DNA of 64,000 nucleotides from Molanna angustata (lineage: Eukaryota; Arthropoda; Insecta; Trichoptera; Molannidae), in NCBI GenBank assembly GCA_963576475.1, contig OY754981.1, positions 19,000,570 through 19,064,569 on the forward strand, read 5' to 3'. The stretch's first letter is position 1. Each line of letters begins with the position of its first letter. A model generated the notes under the pieces. It made no database searches, was not told the DNA's origin, and worked only from the letters and a program-made list of their open reading frames with translations. The translations under genes and the position numbers were made by a program. Positions 11,346-23,732 of the stretch are shown piece after piece.

Positions 11346-11929
11346 GGGATTATGGGATATCCTCATCCCAGGACCAAGACTGATTCCTGAAACTCAGATC
11401 GCTGATCTATCAAAAGAAGAAGAAGATCTAACGGTTAAATCAGTAAATTTAGTCGGGAATGAACTTGATGTCGGCGTAGGGGACGGACTCTGCTGGTGAT
11501 CCAACATTACAAAAACAAACAGCACATGCAGTATTCGGTTGAGGTATTCGTGATATGTCCGAATGCATATATTTGGTATGTGATAATATTATGACACTGG
11601 TATCTAATATAAACGTAAAGTCTCTTCGTTTCCCGCTGGTATATGCAGTGTGCATGCACACTGTTGCTATCTGAAGATGACACTTTATACTCCCATCCAG
11701 TCCAGTCCAAGAGTTACTGGGGCTACTCACGCGAACCCAAATGCTACTGAGATTATACTATATTTACATAATACAAAACTGAGATATTATTTATTTTTGT
11801 ATGGCAACACTCCATAGCCATCTTTTAACACCTCGAATCGACGATTTCCAAACTTTTTTGTCAATTCCAACCCTCGGACGTTATTGTTTAAAAATATTTT
11901 TTAGCTGTTAATAATGATAAGAATTTATC
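11346..11929. other. No gene seen; part of an old LINE possible
   Basis: The stretch 11346-11430 (CCTCATCCCAGGACCAAGAC, TGATCTATCAAAAG, GAAGAAGAAGATC) may belong to a LINE but gives no clear frame. Minus-strand frames at 11449-11730 are unrecognised. Confidence 0.4.
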
Positions 11930-12395
11930 AAGCGCCGTTTAGTGATACAAGATCACTCCAAGGGGGCTGTAGTTTATTTGTTGGCTATACGAAACGAGGA
12001 AATCTTACGAAGTCTACTGAAGGTGTCAATGCTCAGAGCTCCACGTATATCAAGAAGCAATATATCCCACTTTAAAGGCTCGTTCACACTGAAATCGCGA
12101 TCATAGTAAGTCGCCTAATTGACTCTGTCCAATTGTTTTAAAGAGTTGGTAATCTGTGATCCAAATGATTTCAATGAAAGCTGTCTTCCTTCTGAATATT
12201 CTTTTGACACAGTTCTTGAATGTAATGTGGAGCAGTGTCGTTCAGAGCCTTAAACACCACCAGGCACACCTTATAGTCTACTCTTTCTGGAAATTTCAAC
12301 CAGTGTAGTTTGTTAAGAAGGGGTGTTGTGTGACATATTTTGTCAGCTCCATATATCAACCTCGCAGCTGTATTGAATACTATTTGTTATCTATC
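11930..12395 (-). pseudogene. CR1-like LINE, C-terminal RT fragment
   Basis: On the minus strand, 12171-12395 reads VFNTAARLIYG, TTPLLNKLHWLKFPERVDYK, LVVFKALNDTAPHYIQELC. This is the well-known C-terminal signature of CR1/L2-type reverse transcriptases (AARL, LHWLPV..R..YK, FKALHG.AP.Y..DL). After a frameshift, 11974-12080 supplies the final block DIRGALSIDTFSRLRKIS, ending at a TAA (11974-11976). The UTR beyond contains a block, CGTTTAGTGATACAAGATCA, that recurs at 58200. The catalytic domain is missing. Confidence 0.8.
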
Positions 12396-14354
12396 AAGCT
12401 AATACTTGGGCATAAGCTGTTTGCTCAGTCGCGCTGAAGTGAACATTTTTTAATGTCTGAAACATTGATAATGACTTAAATTAAGTATTATTTCCCTAAA
12501 CATCTAAGTGGATTGTGGATTCGCGTATTTTGGATTGGCTATAAAAGATGCTTATGCTGGCATGTTCATCAATCAAATAAATAAAAATACACAGAAGAAA
12601 CTTTATAAATCTTCTTACTATATTTTTACATAAATCTGGCTTCAACATCAATTTTTTTTTTTTTTTGAGTTTTTAAAAAAAGGTTTTAACAAACAACTAT
12701 TAATGTTAGTATGCTTCATAATTAGACCACAAATTATAAATGTCGAGGTATTTCTATGAAGCCATCTACCTAAGTAGGTAAATATATCGATGCCCCTGCC
12801 TACATATTTCACAAATTTTCAAAAATCTTTTCGATCATAAATTTTATTGGATCAAAGTGTTTTCCGCCTCTCCTGGCTTCCCAAAGAGGGAAACGACAGC
12901 ACTTGTAACCACGTGTTGCCTGTATGATGAATGTTTATGGGATAAACATGTAGATGATTCGTACCCCACACACCCTTCCATGCAGAGATGAAAACTTTAC
13001 CCTGGGTAGGTACCCCTTTTCCCCGGTAACTTTAAACTTCAACATTATGTACTTACATACCTTTTCGATTTGAGATAAGGCCTCGAAAGGTAACATATTT
13101 CATACACAGTTTGATGAAAACTGAAAATTTCAATCTGGTTATTCATTGAAACTGAAATTTGTACTAATCTATAGTACTAATATGAACTCAGAGCATAATG
13201 AAAAAATACAGATTTGAAAACCATTATTCAGTTTAAGAAATCAACAATAATATTTCTAACGGAATTCAGGTTTAGGAAATGAGGATGCAGAAGTAAAGTG
13301 CGTTCCACATTTAATTACCTCTTTTCGTGTTTTTGTTAAGGTAAGCTTGCATTGTTAAAAAATTGGCGAATTCTGTCCTACGGAGTTGCTAATAAAATTT
13401 TAAATGTTTCGCTACTCTGTAACTTTACGGACCCTTTGCTTTTATAAATAAATTTAAAACAAATGTATGGAATCGACCGACGTAACATCCTCGCCGAAAT
13501 TATAAGAAAAAACGCTGCTACAAAAAAAAGTAGACTTACGGATAGATAACAAAATATGAGAAAATAAAAATATGAGAGGTTCATTAAACAGAAAATGAAA
13601 TATAAAAAAAAAACAATTAAAGCTGTGTCAAAGTTGTAAATGATTAAAGTCTTTATATCTGAAGAATATAATTTATTATTGTAATAACTGCGGGTACATA
13701 AAAATTTAAATCTATTCGCAATATATATAAAACAACCTCACTAATCGTAGGCCTGACACAAAAAATACAGTATTCAGTTTCTTTTTAAACGCTATTTTAC
13801 GATAATGTTGGTTTGAAATTTTATCAATTAATGTGCAATTTCCATAAAACAGCAATAAGGGTTACATAATTGTCATCCTGGCGTTATTTAATTCCCATAA
13901 TACTGTGTGACACGTAAATGAAACAATCACTAGTTGGGGCAATTTGTAACACGTGTCATGGGACAAATAAATGTCATTATAATAACATTGAAGGTATTTT
14001 GTTGCCTCAATTTCGAGTAAAGGGTCCATACAAACCACCACTGTTTATACCTTTTAATACAAATTCCCAACAATTAAGTGTTATTTGATACGATATGCTT
14101 CAAAGGGACTGTTTCTTCCTCAGGAAAGATGACAACGAAATCGCTAAATAGGCCCCATTTGCAAAAAGCATAAAAATCAAAAGAAAACATAATTACAAAG
14201 CATGAATAAAATACATTGCTTATGGTGCCGTCAAGATTAGCAATGTCGGCTTTAATTGATAAAATATATAGTGATAAAAAAAATCTTCTTCTTTGGCGAA
14301 TATTTTTATTATTGCATATGCGCAAACATTGGATTTTTTCCCTGTCGGGAGTTA
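12396..14354. other. AT-rich DNA, no gene seen
   Basis: I see a T-run at 12651-12667, a slightly GC-rich patch at 12865-13030, and no recognisable coding region. Minus-strand frames at 13378-13584 and 14074-14415 are hydrophobic or repeat-derived and unsupported. Confidence 0.45.
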
Positions 14355-14515
14355 ATGAGATCCCTATTAAAAAGGCATAATTGGTGAACGTTGCGCAAGC
14401 GCATAAAGTTATCACGTAAACCAGCCGATGACAGGTCGTAAGCCCTGTAGGTGCCCTGATTTCCCGGTTCTCCTACAGTAAATATTCCAACTTCGTCTCT
14501 ATTGAGATAATTAAA
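14355..14515 (-). repeat. Dispersed repeat, copy 2 of 2
   Basis: Same order of words as 11010-11165 (AAAAGGCATAATTGGTGAAC, AAAGTTATCACG, GATGACAGGTCGTA, CGTCTCTATTGAGATAA). Identity is roughly 80% by eye. Confidence 0.7.
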
Positions 14516-16860
14516 AATCTGTTCTTCTTTGGCCTATTTCCTTTTGGAGGAAATCCATGACATGATTGTTTGAACGCTATATAAAAGTGGTGTGGCGGAT
14601 GCGTAATTAAATATTTTATGATTGTTGCTGTATTGATATTACTTTGTTGAGGTTTTTAATAGGTGCGTGGTTTCGCAAATATTGGGAAGAGACAAATCAT
14701 AAAGGAATGCGCAAATGACTCAAACCATATAGAGTGAAACAAACTTCCTACCCGAAGGACTGTGGAAAGCTGAAGGACTGTGGAACATTCCTCTCAGCTC
14801 CTGGTGACGATGATGAAGAAACACTTAAATATTGAATAAACAACACAAGAACACATAGGTTAATTTTAGCGGGACGATAAATGTTTTAATAAATCGAAAT
14901 GGACGCGTGAACGATAATCGTTCTGTGTTTTACTCAGACGAGAGATGCGAAACTTATAATATGAAGTTCAGATTGATACTCATACGAGCGATGCGGATTT
15001 GATACTGAAGAATGACTGCGTTCGCTACTGAGCGGCGATGATGATATTATTGTTGCGGGTGAAGTATTGGAGATTGAAAATGTATGTAGGCAGGAAAAGG
15101 GCATAGGTACTGGACAATGGGAAGGCGGAATTTATTCCACTGACATCCAATCCAGCCATATACCTTCCGTCACTTTACCTCCTCATTAATACATTGGCGA
15201 AACCAAATAGTAAAAATGAAAATTTAGATTTCTTAAAACGCCAAAATGTTTGAGTTTGTAAGGAATAACGTTCGTAAGCGAAAAGTATACCCATTCTAAA
15301 CAGAATTGCTACCAAATCAAATAAGAAATTAATATACGACGAAAATGTCCTTAAAATTTAATGGTGATATCAATTTGAAACGTCTCATCAATAAAAACAG
15401 TTATTTTTAGGACGTGGGGTCTCTCTTGAAATATCCTACCGCATTTTCCCTGAAAATCTCGACAATTAGAATGCATTGAAAAATTAAATAAACATTATGT
15501 AATTTCAAAAACCTGCATGACTACTTATGTTACTTGATTATTATTAGATTCAGATTTTTAAATCTTTTTGATTAAATCTAAGTAATTAATTATTATTAAG
15601 ACAAGATAAGAACGTATTAAAAGTAAGTCTTGTGTAGCTCTAATGAAAGTGATCATGGCTTATTCTCGTATTCCGTTAATCTGGTAAACTTTGTTCAGGA
15701 AGATTTTTCTCCCTTTCCTCAGAAAAAATACCTCGAGAAAATACATTTATTTATTTTGAAACATAAAAACGCGATAAAATATTTGATGGGAGTTAAAGTA
15801 AAATGAAAAGTTTATGTTGTGTTTGTCGCCCAAATAATCATATTTTTTATGTTCAACAAAACTTTTAAAGTACTTGTTTATGACAGTTTTCATCTGCCAA
15901 TAATATTATCAACGCCATCTTGTTATGCAACATAAATTGACTTTGTTTTTTATCACATTTGTTACAGAAAATAATGTTATGTCCGATTCATGATTACTTT
16001 ATTCATTATTTATATCATCGCATGATGTGCAGGCAGAGAGAGTAGAACGCCACATTTCATAATGTTTTTCATTAAATAAGGAAATATTTTGGTATGAAAA
16101 TACGTATACCTATATTATATTGTTTAGCGCAACATAAGCCTAACCCACAATCTTAAGAATTTTTAATTCGGGTTAGTTTGAAACATCTCAAACGTCATAT
16201 TTCATAGTGCAACAAAGACCTTACTCCAATTCGTTAATATTCCAAAGTTGAATATCTCTTTTGGATGAAACTTATTCTATCAAATAAAAATAAAATAAAA
16301 ATAAAAGCCCTAAAGGTGTTGGAATGTTGTTGCTCTAATAGTAAAACAATAATTACAACAACACATGTTTTAAAATTTGTATTTTTTCTTTATATTAGTA
16401 TTTTTTTTTAATTATCTCAGAACAAACCTTGAGAGGGTTACGCTGTTGCGCTGAACAGTTCAATATTAAGTAGATACCTTTTTTTTCGTTATTGCTTATG
16501 TAGGTAGATATTGCAGTCATATTTTTTATAATGTCATTTATCAGATACCCCTTTATTTAAACCAAAAATGAGTTTTGATTAGATCGGTTTCAATATAACT
16601 CATTCGTGGTTCAAAAAAGTTATTATAGTAGCTACTTAAAATAAAAGTTTAAAAATGTGCTACAAATTGACCTCTGCATATCTTAGTTCCAATTTGTTTG
16701 GTTTTTGTATTAAAAATAAAATTAAGAGTTTTACAAAAAATACTTGTGATTTCAGGCTTGGGTTGGTGGTAAGTGATTGCTTTTTGACAATAAAAAAACT
16801 GCTTTTGTACACTTACAATCTTATATACACTTAGTTAATAAATAAATATAATACAGTGCA
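14516..16860. other. No gene seen
   Basis: From 14830 to 15190 the DNA is less AT-rich, with words such as GAACGATAATCGTTC and GACTGCGTTCGCTACTGAGC. This could be an old LTR or transposon end, but I found no second copy in the window. The rest is AT-rich without signal. Confidence 0.4.
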
Positions 16861-17345
16861 ATTTATTTATTTATTTATTTGAATCTTCTTGTACATACAA
16901 TTTGTACACTGGCGGGCTTATTGCCTAATGGAAATTTCTTCCAACCAACCAGAGTTAATGTTAAGTATACAAAACAATGTGTACAATGGCAATCAGTTAC
17001 ATAATCACATTACAAAATAAATAAATACAGCAGAATAAAAGTAAAAAAAACAAATAAGATAGCATAAAAGAACAATTCATAGCAATGATAGGAAAACTAA
17101 AGGATAAGGAACGGAAGAGGAGAGGAAGATGTAATCAGGTATTGTCTGATAAATATTTTTGCTTTAGCCTTTTCTTGAAGATGTTTAATGAGATAGACGA
17201 CGTAATATCAGGACTTAGGCTATTGCATAGTCTAGCCGAATGTACTTCAAATGAAGAGCTTAAAAATTCAGAACTATGAATAGGGATAGATAGTAAAGCA
17301 CGTTCAGCAGATCGAAGTGGACGCCCGTGGCTTCAAAAACACACA
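16861..17345 (-). pseudogene. LINE 3' fragment with C-terminal ORF and tail
   Basis: The minus-strand frame from about 17337 to the TGA at 17135-17137 reads SHGRPLRSAERALLSIPIHS, then EVHSARLCNSLSPDI and SLNIFKKRLKQ. This resembles the C-terminal 'R..ARLWN.LP..I....S...FK..L' block of insect LINE reverse transcriptases. A TGA lies just upstream, so the 5' limit of the surviving frame is sharp. The 3' UTR ends in an (AAATA)n tail, seen on the plus strand as 16861-16880. A scrap of the same UTR occurs at 56105. Confidence 0.8.
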
Positions 17346-17431
17346 GTTTATATAATGATCCTATAATTGGTATTTCTAACAGTTTCTTTCAAGTTTCCTA
17401 CAGAAATATAACATTTTTTTTATACTCCGTT

Positions 17432-17462
17432 AAAATATTTGGTTGCATTATTCGTGTAGTTA
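17432..17462 (+). repeat. Partial 123-bp minisatellite unit left of the LINE insertion
   Basis: The 31 bp AAAATATTTGGTTGCATTAT, continuing TCGTGTAGTTA, are identical to the last 31 bp of the 123-bp unit at 18924-19512. A LINE separates them, so the LINE landed inside the array or at its edge. Confidence 0.85.
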
Positions 17463-18923
17463 TTTTTTTTTTTTTTATTTAACAAAAACAATACAATGTT
17501 CACATATAAATCATAATTTAAAAAGGTATACAATTTCCATCATATAATTCATAATAACCCTCTTTAATTGAGATAAAATCTCGTGTTAAAAGAGGGGAGT
17601 ATCTATTTAATATTGTTACATTTACCAAAACATTGTACATCTACTAAAAAATATGAAGCTACACAAAACAAGAATGAAATAACAAAAAATAAATAAATAA
17701 ATCAGTACAATTTTTTAATTTTATTTTTAAATATACTATAATTTTTTTCGAGTCTAAGACTCAAAGGGAGTTCATTAAACCACTTAGTACCTTTATACTT
17801 ATAGAAATGTTGTGAGGCAGTTGTACGTAAAAGAGGAATGGTAATACATCCTTGTGAATTTATTCTGCTGCTTAAAGAAAATGACAATTGGTTTGAATTT
17901 GTATGAATATCTTTATGAATTTGGAACAATGAGATTTTTTTGTAGATATTTTCAACAGTTGAAACTTTAAATTCTTGAAATAAATTAATAGTTGGATAAT
18001 CAAATCTCTTTTTTAATATAATTTTAATAATGATTCTTTGAAAAACTTCTAAAGGCACTAAAGTGGTTTTAAAAGCTCCCCCCCAACATATAATGCCATA
18101 TTGTAAGATGGATTGAAATAATGAAAAATATATTGTTTTAAGCAAGTTTGTTTGAAGTATATTTCTTAGTCTCAGAAAAATAAAAATTAGCTTTTTAAGG
18201 CGTTCAATAGTAGTAGTTATATGTAATTTCCATTTCATACTGCTTTCAATAATAATGCCTAGGTATCGGATGTTATTTTTAGTGGATAATTTAATACACG
18301 CTGAGTTACAAGATATGGAGTTGTTGAAACAGGAATTGTCAATATGAATTTTAATATTAAGGTCTTCTGGGATGTATTTATCATTTAGTGCAAATGGGAT
18401 AATACACGTTTTATCTGTATTCAATGAAAGTACATTACAATCGAACCAAGACTTCAAAACACTTATATCTGATTCAGCTGAGGCAATTAATTCCTTCCAG
18501 GTGTTATCTTTCAGTATAATGGCAGTGTCATCAGCATAAGAAATTATTTTACCAGATATTGGCAGATTGAATATATCATTCACATAAATTATAAATAAAA
18601 GTGGACCAAGTACAGTACCTTGAGGTATACCAAAGTTTGCGTTTTTGAAATCACTTAATGTATTGTTGAGTTTGACATATTGTTTTCTTTTAAATAAATA
18701 ATTTTGTACCCAGCTTTTAACTTTTCCCGTTATTCCAATTTTATTTAATTTATTTATTAGTTTCGTATGTGATACACTATCAAATGCTTTTCGGAGGTCA
18801 ATAAATATTCCCAAACACTTTTTCCCTTGATCCAGTGCATTATATATAGTAGAGGTCAATTCAACAATAGCATCTTGAGTGCTTAATTTCTCCCTAAAAC
18901 CATATTGGCTAGAGCTAAACCAT
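17463..18923 (-). mobile_element. 5'-truncated CR1/jockey-like LINE inserted in a minisatellite
   Basis: The insert runs from a poly(A) tail (plus-strand T-run 17463-17477) through a 3' UTR (17478-17701) and an RT frame to a truncated 5' edge at about 18915-18923. Both sides are minisatellite: the left flank ends GTGTAGTTA and the right flank resumes ATTGTATCATATT, exactly where the repeat unit would continue. This fits target-primed reverse transcription into a pre-existing array. Any target-site duplication is only a few bases (TTA/ATT) and ambiguous. Confidence 0.85.
17702..18914 (-). CDS. Reverse transcriptase domain of a non-LTR retrotransposon (truncated)
   Basis: Open frame of about 404 codons, coding for RNA-dependent DNA polymerase used in LINE retrotransposition. 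Counting from the internal Met at 18859, motif A (FIDLRKAFDSV) is at residues 19-31, motif B (GIPQGTVLGPLLFIIYVND) at 77-95 and the catalytic YADD at 108-111. The C-terminal block (TKWFNELPLSL) is near the end. The frame continues upstream of that Met without a stop (SSSQYGFREKLSTQDAIVEL), so that Met is not the native start. The first RT motifs and the endonuclease domain are missing because the copy is 5'-truncated. No frameshift is visible in what remains, which suggests a fairly young insertion. The C-terminus resembles the fragment at 27060-27545. Confidence 0.9.
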
Positions 18924-19512
18924 ATTGTATCATATTATTACTTTTTTGGATATAGGTATCACAAAATATTTCATAATATAATGTACAATGTAGGGAATCG
19001 CGTGATTTTGTGGACCAAAATATTTGGTTGCATTATTCGTGTAGTTATTGTATCATATTATTACTTTTTTGGATATAGGTATCACAAAATATTTCATAAT
19101 ATAATGTACAATGTAGGGAATCGCGTGATTTTGTGGACCAAAATATTTGGTTGCATTATTCGTGTAGTTATTGTATCATATTATTACTTTTTTGGATATA
19201 GGTATCACAAAATATTTCATAATATAATGTACAATGTAGGGAATCGCGTGATTTTGTGGACCAAAATATTTGGTTGCATTATTCGTGTAGTTATTGTATC
19301 ATATTATTACTTTTTTGGATATAGGTATCACAAAATATTTCATAATATAATGTACAATGTAGGGAATCGCGTGATTTTGTGGACCAAAATATTTGGTTGC
19401 ATTATTCGTGTAGTTATTGTATCATATTATTACTTTTTTGGATATAGGTATCACAAAATATTTCATAATATAATGTACAATGTAGGGAATCGCGTGATTT
19501 TGTGGACCAAAA
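18924..19512 (+). repeat. 123-bp minisatellite, about 4.8 copies
   Basis: Units start (ATTGTATCATATTATTAC) at 18924, 19047, 19170, 19293 and 19416, and the last is cut after GGACCAAAA. The copies are essentially identical, so the array is young or homogenised. The period is 41 codons, so a 213-codon plus-strand frame (18879-19520) stays open and repeats a Tyr/Phe-rich 41-residue block. I do not regard it as a gene without transcript evidence. Confidence 0.97.
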
Positions 19513-20877
19513 ACTTGTAAAATGGAATATTTTGTCTATAAAAACTGTAAACACGTATTGGGGAGGTATTTGTAACAACAGAACCGTATTAGGGAAAAAT
19601 ATGTACCTACGTTGTATTAAAAAAAAAACTAAAATGGATTTATATTTATTATTTTATAAGTATTAATATCTGTTTTAAAAGGACATAGGTACGTATATTA
19701 TTTTGAATATACATAATATTGGAAAATAAGTTTTTTTAATATTTTGTGGTATGTGAAAAATATAAAACGATGACATATTCGAATTTACTTAGGTAGGTAG
19801 ATATAGGTATGTATATCACGTAAAAAGTCGACAGCTGCGGAATAATAAAAAGTTGTTTGATTTCGGTTCCGGTGTCCTTATTTCAATTCATTGTAAAGGA
19901 GTAATTAATTTATATTAAAAAAAAAATCTCCAAAAAATACAAAAAAAAAATTATCACAATTTATTTTGTTTTCTACCATGAGTGAGTTATTAAAAACGAA
20001 AGGTTTCGAAGCGACCGCCTCTTTATCTGATCAATATATTATTAAAAAATGTGCCATTGAGGCCCTTATGCCTAAAGTCTATGACCTTGTACATACGGAA
20101 TTTACGTAAATATGTATGTAACCTTATTACCTTCTAATGTATGAAAAACGAATAAATATTGTATCTTACCAAAGGTGTGTTATACAAAATTTTGTGAAAA
20201 AAATAGAGTTTTTTTTATAATATCACGAAAAGTAATTCATAAATTAAAAATAATGTAAAAAACTTACTCAATTTGATTTTCATTTTCTCGTTCGTTTAAA
20301 ATAAAAATCTACTACATAAACCTTATAATGTTTTTAGTTGTTTATAATAAATCATTAAAAAAGTATTTCATTAAAACTATTTTTACGTGGAAAGTATGTA
20401 ACAAATTGAAATTTTAAAAACTTATTCCTTATAATAAAGCTCAAGAAACAATTTTATATTTCAATGACGTATCCTATATTTTGATTGTTCTGGATAAAAG
20501 ATTACCCAAGTAAATTTTTTTGGACTCTTATTAAGTTATATTATTAAGGTATATATTACCAATCCGCTCCTGTAATAAAAGCATTTTGTCTCATTTTAAT
20601 ATAGGAAGACAACAGTTGCAACAAATATGTATGAAAACTGAAATGGCGGCAATAAAGGTGAACTGTGATCATAACACATAATGTGATGGTTATATTCACC
20701 AACACACTATCACATACATTCTCCTTGTCATATAACACCGCATGTTATGCTATATATAATTTTTTTATATATTTAACGCTTCATAACGCCATGCGCAAGA
20801 GGCAAGTAGGTATATTTCTTCCAAAGAACCAGCCAGATTTGCGCGATAAATTAATGAATTTAAATACATTTCTTCTC
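19513..20877. other. AT-rich DNA, no gene seen
   Basis: Contains the GGTTTCGAAGCGACCG word at 20001-20020, shared with 9160, and long A/T homopolymers. No coding signal. Confidence 0.45.
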
Positions 20878-20942
20878 TATTGGTAATCGAACTCAGGACG
20901 CCGGCTCCGAAGCTGATCGACATAACACATGTGGCACTGAGG
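20878..20942 (-). repeat. Degenerate tRNA-like block (old SINE head)
   Basis: On the minus strand there is a B-box-like segment (GTCCTGAGTTCGATTACC), preceded by TCGATCAGCTTCGGAGCC. No complete cloverleaf forms, and no tail of the two SINE families is attached. Similar weak B-box-like blocks lie at about 22035-22070 (-), 28845-28910 (-) and 63895-63930 (-). Confidence 0.35.
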
Positions 20943-20989
20943 TCGATAATTTTTGTCGTTAAACTAGAAAGACATTCGCTGAAAATATC

Positions 20990-21745
20990 AAAGTATTTAC
21001 ATATACATGTCCCTCGCGGGGTAGTCAGAGAAAACCGAACGTATATTTTTCTATCCTGGCACGCATCCCTCGCATTGTCCACATTCACGCTACGTCTGAC
21101 GCTTCTAACATTTTAGTCTGTCAGAATATCGTTCACATGGTCGTGTCATCTCTTTCTTGGGCGTCCCCAACCTCTCATTCCATTCCTGTCCATTGCACAT
21201 TCTTCGTCAGGCGTTCCTCATTCATTCTCCCCATGTGGCCAAACCATCGCAATGTTTTTACTTTCATTCTATTAATGACATATTTCTTCATCCTACATTA
21301 TTTCATGTCATACATTGTTCTATAAATTCTTAAAAAATATTTATTCTGCATCTTATATTCTTTCCTGTCATGCATCGTTCTATTACAAATTCTTCAATTG
21401 CATTTATTCTGCATCTTACATTCTTTCCTGTCATGCATCGTTCTATTACAAATTCTTCAAATGCATTTATTCTGCTTTCGTACTTCAGCTATGTCCAGGT
21501 TTCACGTGCATACGTCAAGGTTGGCACTAAGATAGCGTTTTGAATGGCAACTTTGGCTCCCTATCATTCATAACTGGTCTAAGTGCTCCATTCACTCTTT
21601 CCTGCCATAACTCTTCTTTCGATATCCTTATCAAGCCGTATATTCTGTTGAATGAAACATCAAAATATTTTCATTTTCCAAAACTGCTCACGCGATTAAT
21701 TGGTTTGTCGTTGAAGACATCCTTTTCAAAGATTCGATCTTATAA
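20990..21745 (-). pseudogene. RTE-like LINE, C-terminal coding remnant
   Basis: Minus-strand motifs in order: LDKDIERRVMAG (about 21610-21650), VNGALRPVMNDRE (21550-21600), VPTLTYARETWT (21490-21530), a triplicated RINAxEEFVIERCMTGKN block (21301-21480), LRWFGHMGRMNEERLTK (21200-21260) and the C-terminal VDNARDACQDRK (21050-21088). This order (DIERRV..VNGAL, TYGSETW, LRWFGH.ERM, VCQDR) matches a LINE protein I recognise from lepidopteran genomes. Several frameshifts and stops are present. The final 'SAYPVRDMA' block is degraded (LTTPRGT). Confidence 0.75.
21301..21480 (-). repeat. 60-63-bp tandem triplication inside the LINE frame
   Basis: TTTC(A/C)TGTCA occurs at 21301, 21361 and 21424, giving three near-identical units of 60, 63 and about 57 bp. 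The 63-bp period equals 21 codons, so the last two units repeat the same peptide block in frame. The duplications happened in LINE-derived coding DNA. Confidence 0.85.
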
Positions 21746-22752
21746 CGATATAAATAACGCCAGAATATTATGCAATATGTATCGCAGTCTCAGTTCAAGT
21801 TCAAGAATACTAAATTATTCAAATTTATAAAAATTTCAAAAGAATCTTCTGGAATCTGTTATAACATTCATTGTCATCGAGAATACACAAATTCTGAACG
21901 TTTCAAAGCTCTAAGCGGTTAAAAATCGATTGCGAAATTCCAGTACAGACAGACAGACAAGTGAAGGTGTAAAAAGAGAGAAAAACTAATATCAAAATGA
22001 TGTAAACATATATTTTTTGCGATATTATAACTGATTCCTCCAGGAATCGAAATCTGGGACATTGATTCTGGAGTCACAGATCGCTAACTTAATGTGTTCA
22101 AGGTCGACTACCTTATGATACAAAAGAATAATATACAATTCGTGTTTATGTTCGAGGAATACAGTCAAACAGCTTCTTTAAATCATTCTGACAAAGATTA
22201 GGGAATTTTTATTTTTTGAATAAAGGAAAAAAATAGTACCTATATAATCCGTTTTACGCCATTGACGCTACAAGGTAATGCTTTCAGTTGACCCCCTATA
22301 TGTTGCAGTGGAAATAATTTCCGAGGATTTGATATATTTTTCATATTATTGTGGTTTCTCCCCCTTCATAATTGTGTTTCTTTATTTGGGGACATCTATG
22401 TAGCTGAGACAGGCCACATAACGCAATTCGTACTTATCACTAAAAGATTGACGCGACTACCACTTGAGCAGATGCCTTTCTATTTCGGGCAGTATGGAAC
22501 AGTTCTCCGAGGAAGGTCTGAATACCTGTCTAAGGTCGAATATTTTGGAGACATGTTTCTTTTGCTAAAACCACGTTTTCCCTTAATCGAGAAATTATGA
22601 TCTCTTCAGTATTCCGACAGGACGTAATAATTGCAGAAAAAAATTGTTTATCATAAGAATTGTTTATCATAAAATAACATCATTAGAAAATAGACGTACC
22701 ATTGCAGACATGACATACCTACATAGAATTATTGATGGTGCCGTTGACTCTG
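21746..22752. other. No gene seen
   Basis: Includes a tRNA-like scrap near 22035-22070 (CCAGGAATCGAAATCTGGGA). An 83-codon frame at 22349-22600 lies in mid-GC DNA, but I recognise nothing in it. Confidence 0.4.
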
Positions 22753-23703
22753 AGTCCCAGTATTTCAGTCGGCCCTTAGGAGTTTAACTCAAGTTTAACA
22801 AAAATATTGCGTATTTCAGTACCTAATCTACCCTTAAATACGTCACTAAACGACAAATATTTAACTCAACGTTTCTGGCGGATCGCGTGTCTTAATCTTG
22901 AGTTAAGTATTGTTTCTAGTCTTTTTCGCCAGGTGGCGTACTAATCGCCGCACGCTTTAATGTTTTATTTCATTTTATACTACAAATAACTATGCATAAT
23001 AAATATAATCATGATTTATTTTTGTTGTTAAAATAAAAGACTTGATATAGAAGTGGTTCATGTATTTAATATTTATTTTCTTTTTTACATAATTATAATA
23101 TATTGCCTGACAACAAACGAAATAAACTGTCAGCCATAATGAAACATCAGGCACGCATTTTAAACTTTATTTTTGCGATGTTTTTTCATCCCACTTTTTA
23201 AATTGATCCACCCTGTTTCTATATATATAATGTGTATTCTTAAATTTTCTACATAAGACACTATTTTACCATTATCACTTAGTTCCATATCCATCTGTAA
23301 AATGTACATACATTTTGCATTGAAGTACTACGTACGTAGTACATATTCAATGACATTTTTTCACTACAATGTTTGATTTTAATTAAAAAAAAACATCGAT
23401 CGGTATAAAAAATTGAAAAAGTAACATGCTGTGTAATGAAACAAATAAAATAATGTGTTGTTATAATAATAAAATAATATTTAGTCACAGCTTCGCGTCA
23501 CGTATCATTTAAGGTTATTATAATTTTGACAGATGCGTTATAGACAATAACCATAGAAAAACGTAAAATATATCTATAGTTGAAGATTACGTAACTGACG
23601 TTTCATTTTGCACTGAAATACGCGAATGAAATTTAATCTTCCCTAAACTTTTAACTTCGATTACCAAATCCAACGATTTAAGGGCCAACTGATATCTCGG
23701 GCC
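22753..23703. mobile_element. Candidate TIR element, about 0.95 kb
   Basis: The left end reads AGTCCCAGTATTTCAGT, then CGGCCCTTA. The right end, reverse-complemented, reads AGGCCCGAGATATCAGT, then TGGCCCTTA. A subterminal inverted pair (GCGTATTTCAGT at 22809 and its complement at 23612) supports the match. The interior is AT-rich and without coding potential. CTGAG occurs at both edges and could be part of the target site. The class is not assigned. Confidence 0.5.
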
Positions 23704-23732
23704 TGAGTCTCTTCTTGGTACTCTTCCAATTA

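Noticed and set aside
14830..15190. Possible LTR of an LTR retrotransposon
   Set aside because: No second LTR, no primer-binding site and no gag/pol fragment found nearby.
22349..22600. 83-codon plus-strand frame
   Set aside because: No family resemblance and no splice or promoter signals.
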